The notes under the pieces are model-generated. The model ran no database searches, had not been told where the DNA came from, and was given only the letters and a program-made list of their open reading frames with translations. 64,000 bases of DNA from Ailanthus altissimus (taxonomy: Eukaryota > Streptophyta > Magnoliopsida > Sapindales > Simaroubaceae). The position numbers and the translations under genes were made by a program. Where the stretch lies: positions 12,497,501 to 12,561,500 of the forward strand of contig OX327711.1 in assembly GCA_946807835.1 (NCBI GenBank), read 5' to 3'. Of the stretch, positions 46,790 through 57,289 are shown piece by piece; within the stretch, counting starts at the first letter, position 1, and each line of letters opens with the position of its first letter.

Positions 46790-47460
46790 ATTTTGATTGG
46801 TGTGGAGGACTATGAAAGAAATGTTTAAATGCTACTGTGTAAAGGAGGAAGCTAGAAATACGAGTATATGAGTGATAATTCGTGTAAACGAATCGTATTT
46901 GTGTCGTGTCAATATTGAGTATTAACAAATTTTTATCATATTTGTATACGATTCGTTTACGTAAATGAATTAAACACTCAACACATATTAAATTTATTTA
47001 ATATACAAATTACACGACACGAATAAATACATTTAAATAAATTGATCAAATTCAATTCATTTATATAATTATATACAATTAGATGCATTTATGACTATAT
47101 TCATTTAAACGAATAATAATATTAAATTTGATTCATTTACATGAATATTTAATTATAATTTAATTAAATGTGCTTAAACAAATAGACACGAATTCAATTC
47201 ATTTATTAAATGTGGTTTAAATGAATTAGCACATCGTAGACCTCAAACAAATATTTGACACGATTAATAAATGGATAATAAGAATTCGACTCGTTTATTA
47301 ATCGTATCAATTTTCTCTACTCATATTTAATTAAAGCGTGTCAAATTCGTGTCGAATAATCATGTTGTGATTCATTTTGCCACCTCTAGGTATAGTATCA
47401 TTTTTTTTAATTGCCTGTAAACTTTGTCCAATTTTATGTTCTTTGAAGAGTCCTTATAAA
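46790..47460. repeat. Duplicated segment X, copy 1, interrupted by a hAT-like insertion
   Basis: 46,790-46,861 and 47,396-47,460 together match 48,483-48,630 in the same orientation (shared: tattttgattg near the left, aaactttgtccaattt near the right). The intervening 46,862-47,395 is absent from the other copy. Its right end, read on the minus strand, is TAGAGGTGGCAAAATG, similar to hAT terminal repeats, and it is rich in acacgac/gtcgtgt words in both orientations. The left end is too decayed to confirm a target duplication. Confidence 0.55.
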
Positions 47461-47649
47461 ATTGCGAGAAAAATGAAGAATTTTGACAAAAATTATATAT
47501 TATTATATATGTTAATTACAAAGATAAAGCATTAAATATATAGAGTAATTCGTAATTTAAGAAAGGAAATAAAAGCTAAATTAGGTAATTACATAGAAAA
47601 TAAAATGTACATAAAAGCTAATTGAAACTATTAGCCAAAAACTAATTAA

Positions 47650-48470
47650 TGGGAAAATCATTGATTTGTTTACTCTTTTAACACTCCCTCTTAAGTTGGG
47701 GAGTAAATGTCAAGAATTCCTAACTTGCTAAGTAAAGAGGAAAAAATAACTTGACTTAATGGCTTAGTAAATAGATTTGTAATTTATTTTTTGTTTTTTA
47801 CGAAAGAAGTCTTAAACTCCTCTCTTTGTATCTGTTCATGAACTGGATGACAATTTATTTCAATGTGTTTGGTTCTTTTATGAAAAACAGGGTTGGTTGA
47901 AATATAAATGGTTGCTTGGTTGCCATAAAAAAAGTTGAACTGATTTTGAGTGAGGCACTTATAAATCTCTTAACAAGTATCGTAGCCAAGTCAGGTCACA
48001 AGCAATCAATGTCCATGACCTATACTCGGACTCTGTTGAGGATGGTGACACCATGACATGTTTTTTTTACTTTTTCATAAAATAATTAAATTACCAAGAA
48101 AAACACAATAATCAGTAACAGATCGATGTGCATCTAGATATCCACCCCAATCTACATCACAAAAGCCGATCAACTAAAACTTCTCATATGAAGATAATAA
48201 AAGACCTTGTATTTGAGCATTCTTCAAATAGTGTAACACTTATTGTACTGCTTCAAGATGTGGTTTTTTGAGTTATTGCATAAACTGACTAAATATGTTA
48301 GTTAAATAAGTAATAGTTAATCTAGTAATGGTAAGACAAATCAACTTCCCAATCAACTTATGATAATGACTCGAATTATTAAGCAACTCCCCCTTATTAA
48401 AAGCAAGCTTCGAATTTTGTTTTATAGAAAATTTTACAAGTTTAGCACTTAAAAGTTCAACTTCTTCTAA
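47650..48470 (-). pseudogene. Copia RT C-terminus and RNase H fragment with start of 3' LTR
   Basis: From 48,470 downward the frames read, with stops and shifts: the end of RT, a segment like LIGFCDVDWGGYLDAHRSV (about 48,180-48,125), then sequence matching the SSTESEYR active-site region (about 48,053-48,028) and the [16 protein letters not shown] segment (about 47,895-47,860). A purine tract AAGAGGGAG precedes TGTTAAAAGAG (about 47,685), the usual start of a 3' LTR. The 5' part of the element is missing. Inactive. Confidence 0.8.
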
Positions 48471-48482
48471 TATATCAAGTGT

Positions 48483-48630
48483 TATTTTGATTGATTTGGA
48501 GGATTATCATAGAAATGTCTGAATTCTACAATGTAGAGGAGCAAACTATAAATGTGGGTACAAATTCATTTGTTTTTTTTCAATTGCCTTTAAACTTTGT
48601 CCAATTTCACTTTCTTTGAAGAGTCCTCCC
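48483..48630. repeat. Duplicated segment X, copy 2 (uninterrupted)
   Basis: Matches the two outer parts of 46,790-47,460 and therefore serves as the empty site for the hAT-like insertion there. The two X copies bracket the Copia fragment, so X could be LTR remnants or a duplicated target region. Confidence 0.6.
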
Positions 48631-48814
48631 TTGGCCTTTACACTGCTCTTCTTTTTCAATGAATTAGACTTTTGAGCCTGATCTTTTTTAATTTTTTTTT
48701 TTTAAAAAAAAAACTCAGCATTGAGGTTTAGATTTTAGCTTACCAAAAAATTTAATCATGTCCGGCGTGATTGCAAACTATATACATGCATGCGGAAAAG
48801 ATTTTGAATCTTGT

Positions 48815-49105
48815 TAAAATGGAGACTGAATTAGAATTTCATGCTGCCATTGTTGTTAATGAGATCCTAGCAAAGTCAGAAGCAGCTTCTGAGTTTGGTA
48901 CAACTATTCATGATATATTTTGCAGTGTTTGAACTCATTTAGATCTGTTAAAGTTTTGTATGCTGCAAGAGAAGCTTAGTTGTCGTAGTTTAGCTAAAAT
49001 GGCATTGAGATTGGATTCAAAGGTTATTTGGAGGTAAGATATTCCATGTAACTTACAACCTATTGTCATGGAGGATGCTCCTCCCATTTCTCTTAATAAG
49101 GTCAG
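48815..49105 (+). pseudogene. LINE RNase H-like (RVT_3) fragment
   Basis: Two frames joined by a shift carry VNEILAKSEAASEFG (about 48,858-48,900), then SVKVLYAAREA (about 48,947-48,979) and SLAKMALRLDSKVIW (about 48,989-49,033). This is the order seen in the C-terminal RNase H-like domain of plant LINEs and related host-type proteins. Stops and a frameshift make it non-functional. Confidence 0.65.
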
Positions 49106-49472
49106 TGCTTTTGTTTTCCCAAAAAAAAAATCATGAAGAAACTAAGTAGAATATTTTTAAATTGGAGATTAAAATTGACGAGTTTAGCTAAAGATTGAGT
49201 ATAAATAAATAAAATGAAATCTTAACCATCAAATTTTATTAATCTCACGAGTTAGCACATCGTACTCATTAAATTTTATTAATCATGAAAACATTTTATA
49301 GACTCGTTTACTAAAAACAATATATCTTTAAAATTTTAAAATTTTAATACTGTAAAAAAATAAATTTTTATACAAATTTTTCTTTTTGTCAAATTTAAAT
49401 TTATTCTATGCACAACATAAATTTACAGTATACCAGTACCTAAATACATGCATTCTCACAATAGTTCTATTA
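49106..49472. other. AT-rich spacer
   Basis: Nothing recognised. Confidence 0.5.
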
Positions 49473-49477
49473 AAATC

Positions 49478-50199
49478 TGTGAGATTATTGATTGAAAATC
49501 ATTAGAATATGATTTGGAGATCAAGCCAAATGCATAGGGTGCGCACGGATCGAAGACGAATGCGAAAGGAGGCAAAAAATAAAGAAGAGCGCACCAGGCG
49601 CCAGTGCCGCGGCGACCAGGCGCCAGCGCCGCAGCGCTCAGCGGAAGCGCGCTAGCGCCGCAACGCTCAGCGGAAGCGCGCTAGCGCCGCAGCGATAAGA
49701 GCCCAGCGCCGCGGCGCTGGAGACGGAAACAGTATCCCGAAATAAGGAAACTTTCTTATTTCGTCTTCCACTTGTTTCAGGACTCCCTAATACGACTCCC
49801 ACACGTATAGGGTAAACCTATGTCGTCCCAAGGCCTATATAAAAGCTGTCAATTGGCTTGTAAACACGATCTTTGTGATCAACTAGAAATCTTGACAATC
49901 TTTGTGATAAATAAGAGATCTTTGTGGTTCTTTATGAGAGAAAAACCCTAAAGTGAGAGAGAGAGTTTTCTTTATGATCTTTCTTGTAAAAAGCATGCTT
50001 TGTGAGTATCTTGTGATTCATAATAAGAGAAGAGTGTGATCTTGATCCGCCGTGAACGTAGGCAAGTTGCCAAACCACATTATTTCTTTGTGTGTTCTTC
50101 TTCTACTCCTTTCTCTATTTATTTTTTAATAACTTATTCTGCATTATTATATTATTTTGGTAAAATTTTTTTACTTATTTGTATGCTTCTACTTCAATA
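49478..50199 (+). mobile_element. Solo LTR of the Copia A-related family
   Basis: 722 bp, TGTGAGATTA to CTTCAATA, flanked by a perfect duplication AAATC (49,473-49,477 and 50,200-50,204). Close to the solo LTR at 15,961. It has the best-preserved GC-rich array in the window (49,588-49,730), which includes a 29-bp unit repeated twice, then a TATA box (about 49,836-49,844) and the U5 hairpin motif (about 50,045-50,083). Confidence 0.95.
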
Positions 50200-50204
50200 A
50201 AATC

Positions 50205-50733
50205 ATATACACACCAATCAATAAATTCTATTAATCCATGATGAAAAATAAAGTTCAGACATAATTAATCAAATAATTATGATATGTTCATTTTTTTTAT
50301 AAAAAAAATTCATTATGTTCAATTATATTAAATTAAATAAATTTTGAGTTTTCAAATTTAAAATCTAAATATGTATTGATGAATAAAAATACCTGTATAA
50401 ATTGTTAACATTTTGGTGAAACTTTTATTTACTTGCTGGCAACCCTCTCCATCAACTTTGAGGGAGAAGACTCTCCAATGTAAATTTAATATAAGATTAG
50501 ATTTATCTCAAATTAAGAGTAAAATTTTGGACCAAATATTAAAAGGTTGTGATCTAGATAGAGTCCTCAATAAATCATATCTTGTGTAATGTCACTATTT
50601 AAAAAAAATTCAAAATTATTGTTTAATATTTTGCGTACGGAAATATTTAAGCCTTTCTCTATGTAGTATCTTTTGTCGGGTATATATATTTCAATTATAT
50701 TTAAGGTATAGATTATCGAATTTATGAAGTATA
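50205..50733. other. AT-rich spacer
   Basis: No gene or element border. Confidence 0.5.
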
Positions 50734-51321
50734 TGTTAGTATTTATAAGTGTATTTTAAATTATCAAATGTAAATTAAAGTATTAAAGTAAAGAGAAAGA
50801 GTCAAAAAGAGAAATAAAGTGAAGGGGAAGCGTTTAAGTCTCTGGATTAGACACCACGGTGCTAGTCGTGCAATTTGAATTTTTTTTCATTGAGGTCGTA
50901 GTGTCGAAGATAAGCGCCGTGGTGCTAAGAGTTGAAAATGTGACTCTTGGAAGTCATTTACCCCTTTCAATGAGTGTGGCCTTTTGAAGAGGTGTTGTAT
51001 CTCTTCAAAGAGACACATTATCTCTATAAATATTGCAGGCACACTTTATTTGAGAGATCTAATATCTTCTCTTCTCTTTAGTTATGAACTATATCAAAGT
51101 TTTGCTTGTTGTCCAAGGAAATTGTATTTGGTGTGCACCTTTACAACTTCTAATTGTCATTGAATCTGAAAATTATCCTGCCATTCAAACTCTATTGCGC
51201 CTTAATAATTATTATTGTAGGGGTAGAAATAATTTTAAGGACAGTGCCTAACACGCCTTGACATTCAATTCATTACTTTTGTATCCTTTGTTATACACAT
51301 ACCCCACATACATAATTAACA
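50734..51321 (+). repeat. 5' LTR of Copia C
   Basis: GC-rich stretch at about 50,844-50,935 (accacggtgcta, gcgccgtggtgct), TATA box ctctataaat at about 51,022-51,032, end TAACA. Confidence 0.85.
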
Positions 51322-51374
51322 ATCTTCAAACTAGTTCCACATAAATACTACAAGTGATTTTTTTTTGTTGGCTG

Positions 51375-54300
51375 TAGCCAAATCTCTTTTCGAGGCTACA
51401 AAGATACCAATATTCGATGGAAAATATTTCAAGAAATAGAAAGATCGTGTCCTTGACACATTGGATGTTATGGGCTTGACAGAACATCTCATATTTCCTC
51501 CTCTAAAATATACTGCAGAAAATTATAAGGAGGAATTCCCAAAATGAAGCAAAGGAAATAAGGTTTGTAGAAACACATTTTCAATATTTTCTCTAATGAA
51601 TTTATAATGTGTATTCCATATATAAAGATGCACATGAGATTTGTGTACAACTAGAGAAAAAATAAGTAATTAAATATGTTGTGCCTAAAAGTATGTAATA
51701 ACCAAATTTCTTAGATTTTAAAATGTCTGAGAAAAAAGATATTACAACACAAATACATGATTTTCACCTTCTAATGAATAATTTGAAAATTGAGGGAATA
51801 GTTCTCTCAGAACCTTTTATGGTTGGTTACTTGATAGAAAGTTGCATGACTTTTGGAAAGATTGCAAGAAAAGCAACAAGCACAAAAAAAACACTTAACG
51901 CTAAAGGATTCTATTGTGCAAATAAAAATAGAAGAAAAGAATTGCTAACGGGAGAACTTAGAGAAAGCCAAAGAATTAGTTTCGAAAGTTAATTTGGTTG
52001 ATGGTGAAAATCATGATAAGAAACATCGAAAGTCCACAAGTAACTCTTACCTTAAGAAATAAAGCATCATTCAAAAACAATTGTAACTGTTATGTTTATA
52101 AGAATGATGGTCATTTTACATATCAGTGTAAGTACAAAAATAAGAAGGAAAACAATAAAACTCCTAAAACCAATTTGGTTGAGGAAGATAAGGTAATTGT
52201 CGTTATGGTTGTTTTCCAAGTGAACATGATTACAAGTGGAAACAAAGAGTGGGTCATTGACTCTAGAGCCACTAGATATATATGTGGTGATAATAGCGTT
52301 TTTCATGATTATGCCCATGTGAGAGAATGAGAGGAACAAGTTTATCTTGGTGATTTTCATTTTGCACTGGTAGTGGGAAAAAGGAAAGTTCTTCTCAAAT
52401 TAACATCTGAGAAGTCTCTTGTATTGAATAATGTACTCTATGTTCCAAACATTAGATATAATCTTGTTTCTGTATTTGTACTAAGAAAAGCAAATGTAAA
52501 ATTCCCCTTAGAATGATATAAAGTAGTAATGACCAAGGGTGAAACATTTGTTGGAAATGATTATTCTTCCAATGAATTGTTCAAATTCAATGTACTTGAT
52601 GTTTCTATTAATAAGAATTCTTCTTCAGTTTATATTGTTGAGCCTTTTAATTTATTACGTGATAAACTAGATCACTTGAATTATCTTCATTTAAGAAGAA
52701 TGAAAAGAGTTGGTTTATTTTCTAACATGAGTTTAGATGAAATACATCAATATGATGTATTTGTATAAGGAAAACTCACTAAGAAAAGTTGTAAACCACT
52801 AACTCTTAGAAAAATTGAATTACTTGATTTGATTCTTAGTAACCTAGGTGATCTTAAAGAAATAATGACTAGAGGATGGAAAAGAATTTACATAACCTTT
52901 ATAGATGATTTTTCAAAATATACCAAGGCATATTTATTAAGAAATAAATATGATTCATATGAGAAGTTCCTAATTTATAAACAAGAAGTTGAAAATCAAT
53001 TTGGTAGGAAAATAAAATGATTAATAACTGATAGGGGAGAAGAATATATGTCTAACTTGTTTAGTTCCTATTGTGAAGACAATTAAATTTTACATGAAGT
53101 TACACTATCATACTCACCTGAATCTAATAAGGTAACTAAAAGGAAAAATAAAACATTGAAGGATATGAGAAATTACATGATAATAAATTTTGGGGCATCT
53201 ATGAGCTTATAGGGGAAACAATTTTGATTGCTTGCCATATACAAAATAAAATTCCTTATAAGAAAACAAAAATTATACCCCATGAGTTATGAAAGGTTAT
53301 GCACCTAACCTTTCATACCTCAAATTGTAGAGGTTTCTTGCAAAAGATCTAATTCCTGACCTTAAAGGAAAAGAATGGGACCTAAAACAATTGATTATAT
53401 GTTTATAAGTTATACCATGAATAGTGTTGCATATAGATTCTTGGTATTAAAGGATACCATTAGATTGTTTGATGCAAATAATATAATAAAGTCTAAAAAT
53501 GCAGAATTCTTTGAATCTATTTTTTCTAAGAAAAGAAAGTTAACATAGAGAAATTTTTGACTTATATAAAGGTTAATGATGACTCTCCTGAAAGCTCTAA
53601 CAATAAACTTAAAAGAAGTAAAAGAATAAGAAAAGTCACTAATTTTAATAATGACTTCTATGTCTTTCTTATGGAAGAGGGTTCTAAAACATATAGTAAG
53701 GCTATGACTTTTCATGATACTCCTTTATAGAGAAAGGCAATTAATGATGAAATCAACTCAATCATGAGTAATCATGTGTAGCAAGTGGTTGATTTACCTT
53801 CGGGTACTAAGCATATTGGTTGTAAATATATCTTCAAAAAGAAGATACAGGCTAATGGTATAATTGAGAAGTATAAGACAAGATTGGTTGCTAAAGGGTT
53901 CGCACAAAAGAAATACTCGAACTATTTTGATACTTATGCTGTTATAACTAGAATTACATCCATTAGGATTTTGATTGCATGATTTGTTCATACATTAAAT
54001 GTATGTAAAAACCACCTTTCTAAATGAAGATTTAGAAGAGAAAATTTATATTGAACAATCAGAAAGTAGTTTTAATGTTGGTACAGAGCATAAAATATGT
54101 GAATTAATGAAGTCTTTGATGGCTTGAAATAAGCACCAAAATAATGGCATGAGAATTTTAACAATGCTCTAGTATCAAATGGTTTTATGATAAATGATTT
54201 CGATAAATGTGTGTACTATAAAATATTTTATACTAATAATTATGTCATCATATGTCTTTCTAAATGAAGATTTAAAAGAGAAAATTTACATAGAACAATC

Positions 54301-55435
54301 AAAAAGTAGTCTTAGTATTAGTACAGAGCATATAGTATGTAAATTAGTGAAGTCTTTGATGGCTTGAAATAAGCACCAAAACAATGGCATGAGAAGTTTA
54401 ACAATGTTCTAGTATCAAATGATTTTATGATAAATGATTTTAATAAATGTGTGTATTATAAAACCTTTTATGCTAATAATTATGTCATCATATATCTTTA
54501 TATGGATGACATGCTCATATTTAGTCCTAGTATATAAGTAATAGATGAGACTAAGAAATTTCTATCAACTAAGTTTAATATGAAAGATATGGGGGAAGCT
54601 GATATTATTCTTAGAACAAAGACAATGAAAATCTCTGATAGTCTCACTTTATCATAAGAGCACTATACAAATAAGTTTCTAGAGATGTTTAGGTACAAAA
54701 TATGTAAATCGTATGATGCTAGTGTTAACTTTAAAATAATATTATGCATAGTAAAAATCAGAACTGTTATGCACAGATTATTGGTAGTCTTATGCACTGG
54801 ATGAACATATTAATCTTGATATAGCATATACTGTAGCGAGACTAAGTAGGTATATTTAGAATTCGAGAAAAGAGCATTGGAATGCCTTGGATAGAGTTGA
54901 TACATATTTGATAGGCACTAAAACTTATGTACTTTCATATAGTAGATCACAACCTGTGATAAAATGTTGTTGTGATGCTAATTAGATATCTCAATCTAAT
55001 GAGATAAAGTCTATTAGTGGATATGTGTTCACTTTGAGTGGATGAGCCATATAATAGAAATCTACTAAATAGACTTGTATAACACGATCTACCGTGGAAT
55101 CGAAATTGATAGCCTTATAAAAAATCCAATTTGAGGCTGAATGGTTAAGAACACTCATGACTAATCTTTATATTAGTTCTCACCCTCCTACATCAATTTT
55201 TATAAATTGTAATTACCTAGCCGTCATTACTAAAGTAAAGAATAAGATTTATAATGGGAAATGTAGGCCTATTAGTCTAAGACATGACATTATTAAGCAA
55301 CTGTTAGAATCTAAGGTATTGAGCCTAGATTATGTGAAGTCAAAGATGAATTTGACCGATTCTCTGACTAAGACACTAAATAGAAGATTAGTGGAACAGA
55401 CGTCAAGGGGGATGAGACTTCTGCTTAGAGCATAA
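51375..55435 (+). pseudogene. Copia C gag-pol, decayed
   Basis: Gag begins near 51,375 and stays open at 51,723-51,992. The zinc knuckle-like CYVYKNDGHFTYQC lies at about 52,088-52,130, where the second Cys is replaced by Tyr. The protease reads IDSRAT (about 52,257-52,274), where the Gly of DSG is Arg. Gag-pre-integrase is at 52,529-52,768 and the integrase start TFIDDFSKY at about 52,897-52,923. RT opens at 53,785-53,982 (KYKTRLVAKGFAQK). YMDD is intact at 54,499-54,510. RNase H starts near 54,970 and its C-terminus is open at 55,157-55,435 (NLTDSLTKTLNRR). Stops and shifts separate all blocks. Confidence 0.88.
54017..54496 (+). repeat. 240-bp tandem duplication in Copia C RT
   Basis: Copies 54,017-54,256 and 54,257-54,496, diverged by scattered substitutions. 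Both carry the same one-base deletion and the same CAA-to-TAA change in the LYGLKQAP motif, so the element was already dead when the segment duplicated. Confidence 0.9.
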
Positions 55436-56008
55436 GACAAAAGTGGTGGTAATCCTACTTATGTGATTGGCGATCCCATTAAAGTAGATTCATAAGGATA
55501 AGAACAAGTCATTTTTTGTCTTGTTATACTGTCAATTGTATTTTATGAGTCTCTCCCTATAGTGAGGTAGTGCTTTTGCAGTAGATAAGGGTGAATAATA
55601 CTCTTAATGAACTTTATAGCCCTTTATAACTTGGTGGTATGTTAAACCTACAGGATACACTTGATGCAGTGTCACCTATATGAGTGTGAAATTATTCAGT
55701 TTCTATGAGAGCTAGGTAAGTATCTCTAGAGCACGCATGAAATCAGAATGGCACATGACTATTAATAGTGCTAAACTGCGAACAAAAATAAGTTACTAGA
55801 GAATTTAACTTGATCATTTAGTTCTCTATTTTGCATCAAAAGGAAAGAAGGTTGATAGAAATTTAGTTTCACCTAGTTCCTATAAAATATAATTACTTAA
55901 TCAGTGGTTGGTTCATAATTTAGAAGAGCATTAATTCATACAAGTTAAATTCTACTTTGATATGTAATTGATTTGATCACATTAGTTTATTTGAAATATG
56001 TTGGAGAT

Positions 56009-56588
56009 TGTTAATATTTATAAGTGTATTTTAAATAAACAAATGTAAATTAGAGCATTAGAGTAGAGAGAAAGAGTTGAAAAGAGAAACAAAGTGAAGG
56101 AAAGCACCCAAGTCTCTAGACTGGGCACCGTAGCGCCCGGTTGGGCAATTTGAATTTTTGCCTATTGAGCTCCACAGTGCTAGGAGCTAGAAATGTGACT
56201 CTTGGAATAGTTATTTACCCCTTCCACTGGGTGTGGCCTTTTGAAAAGGTATTGTGTCTCTCCAAAAAAATACATTATCTCTATAAATACTGCAATCACC
56301 CTTTCTTTAAGAGATCTAACATCTCTTCTTCATCTTTGATCAATAATTCTCTCTACTTATTAACTATATCAAAGTTTTGTTTGTTGTTTGTATTTGGTAT
56401 GCACATTTGTAACCTCTAATTGTTATTGAATTTTGGAATTATCCTACCATTCAAACTCTACTACACCTTGATAATTATCATTGTGGAGGTAAAAATAGTT
56501 CTAAGAACAGCGTCTAGCATGCCTTGACATTCAATTCATTACTTGTTGTACCCTTTGTTATACACATATCTCACATACATTATTAACA
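56009..56588 (+). repeat. 3' LTR of Copia C
   Basis: GC-rich stretch (gcaccgtagcgcccgg and ccacagtgcta) at about 56,125-56,190, TATA box at about 56,282-56,289, end TAACA at 56,588. Confidence 0.85.
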
Positions 56589-56593
56589 ATATA

Positions 56594-57270
56594 AAAAGTA
56601 TTAATAGAATAAATATAAATAAAATAATAAAGAAGAAAATGTAAAATCTGACTTTGAGCAATAAGAAGCATATGTTAATAGCACTATCTTAAAGTCAAAT
56701 GGTTCTCTTCTCGTGCAATAAAGATAGATCTAATATTCCTTTAAATACAACTAAATAATTATAGTCGATCTCCTTAATGAGCATAATCAGGATGAAAATG
56801 TCAAGTCCTTATTATCATAGTTGCTCAAAAATACAACATATAAAATACTTTATTTATTTTATTTGCATGCGTATTGTAACATTTTTTTTTTCTCTTCTTT
56901 ACTCTCACATTATTTCTAATGAAGAATTAGCACCATTTATATAATGGTAGGTAATCTAAATATAACTCTAAAATTAATAAGAATAATTTAATATAGTAAC
57001 TCTCATATAATAGAAATACATAAATGTTGTAACTCTTATACATTTAATCTAAGTTTAATGATTAATTTAAAAATATTACAACCATTATATAATAATGATA
57101 AAAAAAAAATTAAGGGGTTACAAGCATCGGGCTAACCATAGATGCAGTACCATTAAATGTTGCCCATATTCCACTAATTGGGCCACCAAAACCTAGTACT
57201 TTAGAACTAGGTAAGAAGGTAGATGACACGATGAGTCAATTTCTTGATAACTAACCATTGTCATGCACCA
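56594..57270. other. AT-rich spacer, possibly the 5' part of the MULE
   Basis: No gene recognised. The terminal inverted repeat of the following transposase element may lie here but could not be delimited. Confidence 0.4.
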
Positions 57271-57289
57271 TCCAATCAAGTCCCAACTT

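Larger units (their letters stand above)
50734..56588 (+). mobile_element. Full-length decayed Copia element C
   Basis: LTRs 50,734-51,321 (588 bp) and 56,009-56,588 (580 bp), TGTTA...TAACA, with flanks GTATA and ATATA (4 of 5 match). Gag, protease, integrase, RT and RNase H follow in Copia order, and a non-coding ~570-bp 3' region leads to the polypurine tract ttggagat. The usual tRNA-Met primer site is not visible after the 5' LTR. A 240-bp tandem duplication lies in RT. Its LTRs belong to a different family from A, B and D and lack their U5 hairpin motif, but they have a short GC-rich array upstream of TATA. Confidence 0.9.
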
